In this document: one piece after another, positions 19,199 through 26,201 of the stretch
Position numbering within the stretch: the stretch's first letter is position 1
How the letters are laid out: each line of letters opens with the position of its first letter
Source of the DNA: Polluticoccus soli
GTDB lineage: Bacteria > Bacteroidota > Bacteroidia > Chitinophagales > Chitinophagaceae
NCBI RefSeq assembly: GCF_029269745.1
Contig: NZ_JARJHT010000001.1
Span: 248,001-312,000 of the forward strand
Reading direction: 5' to 3'
DNA: 64,000 bases
Notes under the pieces: model-generated
Database searches by the model: none
What the model saw: the letters and a program-made list of their open reading frames with translations, nothing else
Told to the model about the DNA's origin: nothing
Translations under genes and position numbers: made by a program

Positions 19199-19281
19199 AT
19201 GCCCTGCGCGCTAGCGCATAAGCATTGACTGAATTGCAGGCTACGGCCTGTTGTACTCACTTATCCAAAAACCGAAAGAAA

Positions 19282-19809
19282 ATGAACGGAACAATTCTCA
19301 TCGCTACGGCGATCATCTTAGTTATTGTACTTATTGTAGGCCTGATCGTTTATACTGCCAGCCGGCAAACAAGGAAAATGAAAAGCGACATGCTTAATGA
19401 GATAAACCAGCTGGCAGCCCGCTACAGGCTGCATATCGATCAGACGGAGCTATTCCGCAACCGCGCCATTTGCCTCGACAGGCAGCAACAACAACTGCTC
19501 TATGTCGTCTATCGCGAGGGTGGCTTTAGCTACAGCAACATAGACCTGGGCACGATAGACAGTTGTGAGATAGTGAACCTGGGCAGCAAGCGATCTGAAA
19601 CCCTGAAGAGCGGCAAGACAAGGGTTGAAGAACACATCAGCGCCTTTGAGTTAAAGCTGTACTCGAAAAAGAACGAGATAGCCGCCCTCGCCTTCTACAG
19701 CGAGATAGAAGACGGCGCCGCCGACATGATGGACAACCGCCGCAAAGCCGAAACCTGGAAAACCCTCCTTTCCAACGTCATAGACTTCCACCAGCTCCGC
19801 ACAGGCTAG
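19282..19809 (+). CDS. Single-pass membrane protein of unknown function
   Basis: A 175-residue protein from the ATG at 19282 (MNGTILIATAIILVIVLIVGLIVYTA), an N-terminal membrane anchor followed by a cytoplasmic coiled segment and a mixed alpha/beta domain. Earlier in-frame starts would put polar sequence ahead of the membrane helix and are rejected. I do not recognise the soluble domain. It is followed by a strong terminator and may be co-transcribed with the exported protein 83 bases upstream. Confidence 0.6.
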   Translation: MNGTILIATAIILVIVLIVGLIVYTASRQTRKMKSDMLNEINQLAARYRLHIDQTELFRNRAICLDRQQQQLLYVVYREGGFSYSNIDLGTIDSCEIVNLGSKRSETLKSGKTRVEEHISAFELKLYSKKNEIAALAFYSEIEDGAADMMDNRRKAETWKTLLSNVIDFHQLRTG

Positions 19810-19830
19810 CGGCACATGGCTATATTAAGA

Positions 19831-19869
19831 AGGGACGCACGAACAATCTCCACTGCGTCCCTTTTTTTG
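19831..19869 (+). terminator. Intrinsic terminator
   Basis: AGGGACGCA/TGCGTCCCT stem (19831-19839 with 19854-19862) followed by a run of seven T. Confidence 0.85.
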
Positions 19870-19979
19870 TTTTGGAAGGGGGATGCTGTAGAAGCGTGCA
19901 CAGCGGGTAGGTCGATGACTATCAACCCCGGCAATTGCCCGTTCACATAAGCCTATACAGCTGTCAGCCCCAAACGCTG

Positions 19980-19987
19980 TACATTTG
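19980..19987 (+). promoter_or_regulatory. Probable -7 promoter element (TACATTTG)
   Basis: TACATTTG fits TAnnTTTG, 19 bases before the ATG of the flavin reductase gene. I see no clear -33 box. Confidence 0.5.
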
Positions 19988-20006
19988 CGCTATCTTAGTC
20001 CAATAG

Positions 20007-20507
20007 ATGCTTACCATAATATCGGGAACGAACCGGAACGACAGCATGACCCTGAGGGTTGCCACCCTCTACTACAATATATTGAGCCAGCACACCGACA
20101 ACGTACACCTGGTGAGCCTGGAGAACAGGAACGTATGGGAGACAGGCACCGACCTTACACAGCTGGAAGATCAGTACTTCAAGCCATCGGGCAAGTTTGT
20201 ATTTGTGCTGCCCGAGTACAACGGCAGCATCCCCGGCATCCTGAAGCTGATGATAGACAACAGCGACATCCGCAACTGCTGGTGGTACAAAAAAGCCATG
20301 CTCGTAGGCGTAGCAGACGGGCGCGCCGGCAACCTGCGCGGCCTGGATCATATGACCAACATACTGCACTACCTTCGGGTGAATGTGCTGTACAACAAGC
20401 TACCCATTAGCCGCATAAACGAGGAGATAGACATGGAAGGGAACATATTAAAGCCGGCCACCCAGCTGGTAATAGAACAACAAATTGAAGAATTTTTGAA
20501 GTTTTAA
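20007..20507 (+). CDS. NADPH-dependent FMN reductase-family flavoprotein
   Basis: A 166-residue flavodoxin-like protein. The phosphate-binding loop SGTNRNDSMT is at residues 6-15 and the family signature PEYNGSIPGILKLMID, which contacts the isoalloxazine ring, at about 70-85. It fits the NADPH-dependent FMN/azo/chromate reductase family and should transfer electrons from NAD(P)H via FMN; the physiological acceptor is unknown. Only three bases separate it from the metallophosphoesterase gene, so the two form an operon. Confidence 0.88.
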   Translation: MLTIISGTNRNDSMTLRVATLYYNILSQHTDNVHLVSLENRNVWETGTDLTQLEDQYFKPSGKFVFVLPEYNGSIPGILKLMIDNSDIRNCWWYKKAMLVGVADGRAGNLRGLDHMTNILHYLRVNVLYNKLPISRINEEIDMEGNILKPATQLVIEQQIEEFLKF

Positions 20508-20510
20508 ATT

Positions 20511-21752
20511 ATGGCACAACGCTTTGCAATAATCATGTTCCTGCTGGCCCTGGCCGAGTTTTACAGCTTTATCGTAGTGAGGAGCGCGGTGCGTACCCTG
20601 CCTTATGCTGGTCGCGTGGGGGTGATGGTATTCTACGTGCTACTGTCGCTGTTTGCGTGGATCAGCTTCTTTATGTTCCGCCACATCAACTGGGCCAACC
20701 TGCCGCATATGCTGCGCAACATTTACGTAGCCACTACCATCGGCTTTATGGTGGGTAAGGTATTGATACTGGTAGTGATGCTGATAGACGAGCTGCGCAG
20801 GCTGTTCACCTGGATCGTTACCAGTCTTCCTACACTGGCTTCAAATTCACCTTCAGCAGGTGCCAATATAGGCAGGTCTATTTTCCTGCAGCGCGCAGCG
20901 CTGTTACTGGGAGGTGTGGCACTGGGTGGTTTTATCTGGGGTATCACCAACAGGTACCGGTATAAAGTAAGGCGAGTGAGGCTGGCGTTCGGCAACCTGC
21001 CTGAATCATTCAAAGGAATGAAGATCGTGCAGATATCAGACATCCATTCCGGCAGCTTCGACAAGCACGAGGCGGTGGCACGTGGTGTAAAACTGGTAAT
21101 GGCCGAAAACCCCGACGTTATCTTCTTCACCGGCGACCTGGTAAACAACAAGGCCGACGAGATACAACCGTATACAGACATCTTCTCGCAACTGAAGGCG
21201 CCCATGGGTGTCTACTCCACCCTCGGCAACCACGACTACGGCGACTATATAGAATGGCCGTCAGTACAAGCCAAATCCAAAAACCTGGAATGGCTGAAAG
21301 AGACACACGGCAAAATGGGCTGGCGCCTCCTAATGAACGAACACGTGTTGCTGGAAAGGGGCAACGATAAGATCGCAGTCCTCGGTATAGAGAACTGGAG
21401 CGCCAAAGCCAACTTCCCGAAATATGGTGATCTGAGCCGCGCCCACTCAGGGGTAGGTCCGGATATTCCTTTCAAGATATTGCTGTCGCACGATCCCTCG
21501 CACTGGGATGCACAGGTCAGGAAACAGTTCCCTGATATCAACCTGACGCTGGCCGGCCATACGCACGGTATGCAGTTCGGCGTAGAGATACCGGGACTGA
21601 AATGGAGCCCTGTACAGTACGTATACCAGAAATGGGCAGGCCTCTACCGCGAGGGCGCACAATACCTGTATGTGAACCGCGGGTTCGGCTTCCTGGGCTA
21701 CCCCGGCAGGCTGGGCATCATGCCGGAGATAACGGTGATCGAGCTAGTGTAG
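20511..21752 (+). CDS. Membrane-anchored metallophosphoesterase
   Basis: A 413-residue protein with about four N-terminal membrane helices (residues 1-150) and a calcineurin-like phosphoesterase domain (about 165-400). All metal-binding motifs are present: QISDIHSG, FTGDLVNN, LGNHDYG, LLSHDPSHW and GHTHGMQFG. The arrangement matches the YkuE-like membrane phosphoesterases, some of which act on lipid or nucleotide substrates; the substrate here is unknown. It is the second gene of an operon with the flavin reductase. Confidence 0.9.
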   Translation: MAQRFAIIMFLLALAEFYSFIVVRSAVRTLPYAGRVGVMVFYVLLSLFAWISFFMFRHINWANLPHMLRNIYVATTIGFMVGKVLILVVMLIDELRRLFTWIVTSLPTLASNSPSAGANIGRSIFLQRAALLLGGVALGGFIWGITNRYRYKVRRVRLAFGNLPESFKGMKIVQISDIHSGSFDKHEAVARGVKLVMAENPDVIFFTGDLVNNKADEIQPYTDIFSQLKAPMGVYSTLGNHDYGDYIEWPSVQAKSKNLEWLKETHGKMGWRLLMNEHVLLERGNDKIAVLGIENWSAKANFPKYGDLSRAHSGVGPDIPFKILLSHDPSHWDAQVRKQFPDINLTLAGHTHGMQFGVEIPGLKWSPVQYVYQKWAGLYREGAQYLYVNRGFGFLGYPGRLGIMPEITVIELV

Positions 21753-21941
21753 CACTTTTTTGAGCAGCTGTGCCACGGCCTCCGGGCGCGGCTGCATCAG
21801 GTCCTCGGCAGCCTCTTGCCAAATGTGTTTCATGTCTTTCATCAGATCTATCAGCTCTTCACTGTTTTTTTCACTATCCACGAGCACTGCTGGTTTTTTT
21901 GATGTAGATTTAGTTAAGTTTTTTTGTAAAGTTTTGTTCAT
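21744..21941 (-). CDS. Small charged helical protein of unknown function
   Basis: A 65-residue protein whose 3' end overlaps the metallophosphoesterase stop by nine bases on the opposite strand. The N-terminus is basic (MNKTLQKNLTKSTSKKPAV), the rest an amphipathic helix (SEELIDLMKDMKHIWQEAAEDLM). The helical pattern and the empty upstream region support a real gene, but there is no family recognition. Confidence 0.45.
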   Translation of the reverse strand: MNKTLQKNLTKSTSKKPAVLVDSEKNSEELIDLMKDMKHIWQEAAEDLMQPRPEAVAQLLKKVLH

Positions 21942-22019
21942 GTTGTAAACGGCTTTTCAAATAAACGGATGGGCATAGGGTTTATTGTATAAAGATTGCA
22001 AAATATTTTTATAATCTGC

Positions 22020-22943
22020 ATGACTCAAACCATAGGCATAACGGGAGGAACAGGCTTCATAGGCCGGCATTTAACCGCCGAACTAATAAAGCATGATTAT
22101 CATGTGATTATATTCACCCGCCACCCTGAAAAGCGGAAGAAAAGACCCAAAATAACCCATGCTTACTGGAACCCCACCGCAAATAAAATTGACGTTGGCG
22201 CACTCAAGCAGGTCAATGCCATAGTACACTTGGCCGGCGCCGGTATAGCCGACAAACGCTGGACCAAGAAACGCAAGAAAGAGATAGTAGACAGCCGGGT
22301 AAAAGCTACCAACTTCCTTGTCTCTCAGCTACGTCAATACGCCCCCGAATGTCGCACGCTGGTTGCAGCCTCAGCCATGGGCTACTATGGCGCCGATAAG
22401 AAGGGAAAGCCCTTTGTCGAGACCGACCCACCCAACGCTGACTTCCTGGCGCAGACCTGTGTAAAATGGGAGAAGGCCAGTATGTCGGCTAATGACTTTC
22501 TGCGCACGGCCATATTCCGGTTTGGGCATGTGCTCGGTAAGGACGGAGGCGCATTTCCCAAGTTCCTGCAGCCGGTCAAGTTTGGGCTGGTGCCCATCAT
22601 AGGCAGCGGCAAACAGGTGATGAGCTGGATCCACATTGACGACCATGTACGCATGCTGTACTCTGCTATAGCAGACGACCAGTACAACGGTGCATACAAT
22701 GCAGTAAGCCCCCAGCCAGTTAGCTATAAGCGGTTGATGAAAACCATAGCTAAGAACAAGGGCGGTTTTAATATCACCGCTCACGTACCTACTCCCTTGC
22801 TCAACCTTGCCCTCGGTGAGATGAGCAAGGAACTATATAAGAGCAGTACCCTCAGTCCTCAAAAGCTGCTGGACTCTGGCTTCCAATTCCAATACCCTAC
22901 TATCGACGAGGCTGTGGCCAACCTGATGAGTAAAGCCCACTAA
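22020..22943 (+). CDS. TIGR01777-family NAD(P)-dependent epimerase (SulA-like)
   Basis: A 307-residue extended short-chain dehydrogenase from the ATG at 22020 (MTQTIGITGGTGFIGRHL). The dinucleotide-binding motif GGTGFIG is followed by the family signatures IVHLAGAGIADKRWTKKRKKEI and SAMGYYGA, which carries the active-site Tyr. The DUF1731-like C-terminal segment (SKELYKSSTLSPQKLLDSGFQFQYPTI) completes the family. The natural substrate of TIGR01777 proteins is not established. Its 3' end overlaps that of the next, convergent gene by four bases. Confidence 0.88.
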   Translation: MTQTIGITGGTGFIGRHLTAELIKHDYHVIIFTRHPEKRKKRPKITHAYWNPTANKIDVGALKQVNAIVHLAGAGIADKRWTKKRKKEIVDSRVKATNFLVSQLRQYAPECRTLVAASAMGYYGADKKGKPFVETDPPNADFLAQTCVKWEKASMSANDFLRTAIFRFGHVLGKDGGAFPKFLQPVKFGLVPIIGSGKQVMSWIHIDDHVRMLYSAIADDQYNGAYNAVSPQPVSYKRLMKTIAKNKGGFNITAHVPTPLLNLALGEMSKELYKSSTLSPQKLLDSGFQFQYPTIDEAVANLMSKAH

Positions 22944-24139
22944 TAGGCGTAATCGCTGAGGTACTCATAGTACTTGGTCAGCTTCCCGTTCTCGCAGATG
23001 GTTGCACGGTTGATGATGTCGCTGTTACCAGAAAGTAGCTCGCCCAACACAAACTTCTCGAAGTGCGCACCGAAGTAATGAGAGGCATCACAAGGCAATT
23101 CGTTGGGGAGGTTATCAACCGCCATCACGTCAATGACGTTCTTGTCGCCTTGGTATGGCTCTACCCGCTGCAGGTTCTTGCGGTCGATGCCGTAAACAGG
23201 GTTGGCGATCGTAGAAGCACCGACGTTGATGGGCACTGAGCCATCTATGTCGCAGGTGATATCTGCGATCACGCTGACACGCCAGTCGTTGCGCTGCACA
23301 TCTGGCTTTTCAAACAGGCGCGCTATGTTCTGGTCCCAGTAAATACCGTTCATCAGGATATCGGTTTGAGGAATGTACTTTGAGAACAGACACTTGTAAG
23401 CCTGGGGATGAGCATGGAAATCATCACGGTGAAAGAGACCATTATCCTTACGGGCGTACAAAGCACTACCTTTCAGGTGTGTGTATACGGGATAATCGTA
23501 CTCATGCGTCAGGAAGTCATCCGGCTCTACTGACTCCACATCGAAGTGGGTCATAACCTCGAGTATACCCGCTGCTACTTTACCAGAACCGGTCATCACG
23601 ATCTTGATATTAGGCAGCCTTACCTGTCCGTAAATGGTTTTCAGCTCGTCGTAGTTCTTTACAGAGTATGCGGCAGGTAATTCGTAGAGGCCAGTTTTCT
23701 CGCCGTATGCCAGTAACCCGTTGTGAGCACCAACAATACCGGCAAACAAGCCAAAGCCAAGCACACGTTGTTCATCAAGATGGGTAAGACATTCATAGTC
23801 TATCATGCGGATGCGCTTCTTGATAAGCGCCTGCATGAGCTTTTGGTTATAAGGTTGCTTCTTTTTGGTATGAGAAAAGAAGAAGTAGGTCTTGTCGGGA
23901 ATGAGATGATCGATAGGCACTTCTTTTACACCAAGCAATACGTCGCAGCTGGTAAGGTCTGTGGTCAGTTCAATGCCTTCTGCACGATATTCATCGTCAG
24001 TAAAGCAGCGTCCATCCGAAGGTTCTACAACAATGGTCACGGGATATTCCTGTTGAATACGAGCGCATTGCTGTGGCGTCAGCGGTACCCTGTTATCCGG
24101 TGGTGTCTTGCGTTCTTTTATCAGACCTATACGAAGCAT
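22940..24139 (-). CDS. Saccharopine dehydrogenase (L-lysine-forming)-like NAD(P)-dependent oxidoreductase
   Basis: About 399 residues from the ATG at 24137-24139 (MLRIGLIKERKTPPDNRVPLTP). The N-terminal domain has the RIGLIKERKTPPDNRV pattern shared by LYS1-type saccharopine dehydrogenase and alanine dehydrogenase. The second domain is Rossmann-like, with VMTGSGKVAAGILEV. The full length fits the LYS1-like group common in Bacteroidota, which would interconvert saccharopine with lysine and 2-oxoglutarate, but the exact amino-acid substrate cannot be fixed from sequence alone. The upstream in-frame Met would add 12 residues and is less likely. Confidence 0.78.
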   Translation of the reverse strand: MLRIGLIKERKTPPDNRVPLTPQQCARIQQEYPVTIVVEPSDGRCFTDDEYRAEGIELTTDLTSCDVLLGVKEVPIDHLIPDKTYFFFSHTKKKQPYNQKLMQALIKKRIRMIDYECLTHLDEQRVLGFGLFAGIVGAHNGLLAYGEKTGLYELPAAYSVKNYDELKTIYGQVRLPNIKIVMTGSGKVAAGILEVMTHFDVESVEPDDFLTHEYDYPVYTHLKGSALYARKDNGLFHRDDFHAHPQAYKCLFSKYIPQTDILMNGIYWDQNIARLFEKPDVQRNDWRVSVIADITCDIDGSVPINVGASTIANPVYGIDRKNLQRVEPYQGDKNVIDVMAVDNLPNELPCDASHYFGAHFEKFVLGELLSGNSDIINRATICENGKLTKYYEYLSDYAY

Positions 24140-24186
24140 TGCCGTTTTAATTTTGACAACAAATATAATGCTCACATCTTTGCTAC

Positions 24187-24717
24187 ATGGTTAATTACTT
24201 TGAACTGTATGGTATAGCTGAGTCGTTTAACCCCGATGCCGCTATTGTGAAGAAGAAGTATTATGAGCTGAGTCGCCAATATCACCCCGACAGATTTGCA
24301 ACGGCCGATGACAGCACCCGCGCCGAAGCATTGCGTATGGCTGCACTCAACAACGATGCATTTAAGATGCTCAATAACCCTGACGCTACCACCGCATATA
24401 TCCTCAAACAACACCAGCTGCTGGAAGACGAGGAAAAGTACAACCTCCCTCCCGCCTTCCTGATGGAAATGATGGACCTGAACGAGGTTATCAGCGACTG
24501 GGAGATGGAGCCGGACAATGATATACTGCGCCAAACGGCCACAGATACCCTTGCCGAACAACTGGAACAGTGGCAACAGGAGGTGACGCCCCTCACCCAG
24601 CAGTACAATTCCGGCAACCACGATAAGCAACTATTACTCCGCATAAAAGACTATTATTTCAGGAAAAAATATCTGTTGCGCATACAGGAAAGAATAGATA
24701 CATTTGCATCCCGCTGA
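24187..24717 (+). CDS. hscB: Fe-S protein assembly co-chaperone HscB
   Basis: A 176-residue J-domain co-chaperone. The N-terminal J domain has HPD at residues 33-35 (SRQYHPDRF), which stimulates the HscA/DnaK ATPase. The C-terminal three-helix domain (about 85-176) fits the HscB scaffold-binding domain and has the usual LPPAFLMEMMDLNE motif. It helps transfer Fe-S clusters from IscU. No other isc genes are near. The stop is 20 bases upstream of tRNA-Leu. Confidence 0.9.
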   Translation: MVNYFELYGIAESFNPDAAIVKKKYYELSRQYHPDRFATADDSTRAEALRMAALNNDAFKMLNNPDATTAYILKQHQLLEDEEKYNLPPAFLMEMMDLNEVISDWEMEPDNDILRQTATDTLAEQLEQWQQEVTPLTQQYNSGNHDKQLLLRIKDYYFRKKYLLRIQERIDTFASR

Positions 24718-24736
24718 TGCCAAACGGCTCAGTATT

Positions 24737-24820
24737 GCCCAGATGGCGGAATTGGTAGACGCGCTAGACTCAAAATCTGGTTTTCGCAAGGGAGTGCAGG
24801 TTCGATTCCTGTTCTGGGCA
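24737..24820 (+). tRNA. tRNA-Leu (anticodon CAA), 3' half supplied by the integrated island
   Basis: The acceptor stem GCCCAGA (24737-24743) pairs with TCTGGGC (24813-24819), followed by discriminator A. The D-arm (GGCGGAATTGGTAGACGC), the anticodon stem CTAGA/TCTGG with loop CTCAAAA (anticodon CAA), a long class II variable arm and the T-arm GCAGG-TTCGATT-CCTGT are all present. The gene continues CACCC rather than CACCA, so the final A of CCA is not encoded. The island's left repeat starts inside the anticodon stem, so everything 3' of about 24766 may come from the element. Confidence 0.93.
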
Positions 24821-24822
24821 CC
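24766..24822 (+). repeat. Left attachment-site repeat (attL), 57 bp
   Basis: Identical to 63746-63802 except for one base (G at 24791, A at 63771). It starts in the anticodon stem of tRNA-Leu and runs to the CC of the 3' end, so the left copy completes a functional tRNA. Confidence 0.95.
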
Positions 24823-24831
24823 CTGATTATC

Positions 24832-24867
24832 AAGGAGTTACACACAGTTGTAACTCCTTATTTTTTT
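24832..24867 (+). terminator. Terminator brought by the island behind tRNA-Leu
   Basis: A 10-bp stem AAGGAGTTAC/GTAACTCCTT (24832-24841 with 24850-24859) followed by a run of seven T, just inside the island's left end. It now terminates the tRNA transcript in place of the original hairpin, which lies at 63808. Confidence 0.88.
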
Positions 24868-24880
24868 CTCCAAAATCTTC

Positions 24881-24904
24881 TTGCACTAAAAATTGCACTA
24901 AACT
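24881..24904 (+). repeat. Left copy of 24-bp tandem arm-type repeat
   Basis: Two tandem copies of a 12-mer, TTGCACTAAAAA and TTGCACTAAACT. The same 24 bases occur in the same orientation at 63631-63654, each 60-90 bases inside the corresponding attachment repeat. The position suggests arm-type binding sites for the integrase (inference). Confidence 0.7.
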
Positions 24905-24936
24905 CCGAAAGGGACAGTTTTTTGATGTTTTGGTGT

Positions 24937-24997
24937 AAACCAGATTCAGCGCGTCTTGCCGAATAAAATCCGGCATGGTCCAATTCCGCCATCTGGG
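24937..24997 (-). pseudogene. Degenerate inverted copy of tRNA-Leu(CAA)
   Basis: Read on the minus strand from 24997 this matches the tRNA-Leu in three blocks. An 18-base block (CCCAGATGGCGGAATTGG) equals 24738-24755, then AGACGCGCT equals 24757-24765, then AATCTGGTTT equals the anticodon-stem region. A hairpin-forming insertion (TGCCG..CGGCA) interrupts the D-loop, and the anticodon loop is deleted. It cannot fold as a tRNA. Confidence 0.75.
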
Positions 24998-25035
24998 TTT
25001 GATATAGGTCATTTGACCGCACCATTCTACATACC

Positions 25036-25269
25036 TCAGTTTTTTGAAAAATACGGTGGTTTATGTCGCGTGACATAGGTGTTCAAGCCACTCTGTGCAT
25101 CAGCTAAACGTTTCATTGTTTCGACATGACCGTTGCCACACGAACCATATGTGTAAGTATATCTTGCGCCACTTGTAAAGTAAATGACAATAAAATCATC
25201 TCCATACTCATATCCTCTCACACCAGATGGTTTACCAGTGGCTGGACTTACATTGTAGTAGTTTTCCAT
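25036..25269 (-). CDS. Small KTSC-like protein of unknown function
   Basis: A 77-residue protein from the ATG at 25267-25269. The sequence (GYEYGDDFIVIYFTSGARYTYTYGSCGNGHVETMKRLADAQSGLN, here split only for description) is a small beta-sheet followed by an amphipathic helix, resembling the widespread KTSC-like small proteins of Bacteroidota. The function is unknown. It is the first gene inside the left end of the island and reads toward the attachment site. The match is from memory of the family pattern, so only moderate certainty. Confidence 0.55.
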   Translation of the reverse strand: MENYYNVSPATGKPSGVRGYEYGDDFIVIYFTSGARYTYTYGSCGNGHVETMKRLADAQSGLNTYVTRHKPPYFSKN

Positions 25270-25532
25270 AATTATAAACCCTTGTTTTTATAGGGTACTT
25301 GAGACAACAATTACCATGCAAGACAATAAAATATGTTAAAATGACAGTTAAGCGTTTGTTAACATACGTCAATGTAAACAACCCATACAGCAACCATGTG
25401 CAAAAGCGCCTATAATTTGGCCAGACCGATCTGAATTTATCTCAATCAACGACATTCTTGTGCTGATTTCATTAATTTAATGGCGACGAACATATGCTTC
25501 GATGAAAGCATTTGTACCATTAATCGTGTGAT

Positions 25533-26003
25533 ATGAGCGAACAACTGGAAAAAAGCACTGTTAGTATATACTTCGATAGTCCAATGCAGTTTGAACCGAA
25601 GAACATTAAGCCATTGGCTGGTATTACTGGTTTGTATTTCATATTCACTTCTCATATCGAAATTCAATACCCATTTGATAAGTCAAGATTGCTATATATA
25701 GGAATGAGCGAAAGAAGGACAAACAGTATTGGAAGCAGATTAATCGGACATTTTGAAGGCAAGTCGAAAAATGTAGGTCTGGTCAACTACAAAAAGATTG
25801 AACCTCTATGGTTTACTTACATAAATATCGAAATGTTGAGAAATATTTGGTCCTTCAGAGTAGAGGATTTGGAAAGCTACTTTATTCTAAATTTTGTAAA
25901 GCATTTTGGAGTATACCCGATTTGCAACAACAAAACTGGGTTTGAAATACTGAATAATACCGTAAAAACGGATCTTAAAATTGACTGGAATTACTTTAAA
26001 TAA
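25533..26003 (+). CDS. GIY-YIG-like nuclease-domain protein
   Basis: A 156-residue protein. The GIY-YIG landmarks are visible in order: GLYFIF (GIY position, about residue 33), LLYIGMSERR (YIG position, about 57), a basic residue in IGSRLIGHF, the catalytic-type Glu in EDLESYFILNF, and the terminal Asn in ICNNKTG. Such domains are single-domain endonucleases. The gene begins a tight operon: a 63-residue protein starts six bases after its stop, and a Rad50-like ATPase overlaps that one. In this context it is a plausible effector of a three-component conflict system. The nuclease call rests on motif order, not alignment. Confidence 0.65.
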   Translation: MSEQLEKSTVSIYFDSPMQFEPKNIKPLAGITGLYFIFTSHIEIQYPFDKSRLLYIGMSERRTNSIGSRLIGHFEGKSKNVGLVNYKKIEPLWFTYINIEMLRNIWSFRVEDLESYFILNFVKHFGVYPICNNKTGFEILNNTVKTDLKIDWNYFK

Positions 26004-26009
26004 AACACA

Positions 26010-26201
26010 ATGGAAGAAAACAAAATAAAATCGGGAAAGGAAATTTTAGATGAATTCTTCAAAGAAGTCGATTCTATTGAAGACGTAGACAAAGCCATTG
26101 CCAATAGTTTAGCAGAATTATATAACAATGGTAAACTTACCGATAAGAACGTGATAAATGAACTTGTAAAAATCAGAAATAACAATGGCAATAAAGATTA
26201 A
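26010..26201 (+). CDS. Small helical middle protein of the GIY-YIG/ATPase operon
   Basis: A 63-residue acidic helical protein (KSGKEILDEFFKEVDSIEDV, NGKLTDKNVINELVKIR). Its 3' end overlaps the ATPase start by 17 bases, so the two are translationally coupled. No domain is recognised. Its size and position between an effector-like gene and an ABC ATPase resemble the middle component of ABC three-component systems described from genome comparison; that assignment is inference. Confidence 0.6.
   Translation: MEENKIKSGKEILDEFFKEVDSIEDVDKAIANSLAELYNNGKLTDKNVINELVKIRNNNGNKD

Noticed and set aside
24830-25012. A 60-codon minus-strand frame across the island's left end
   Set aside because: It is made of the arm repeat and the decayed tRNA copy, has no protein-like pattern and no start signal.
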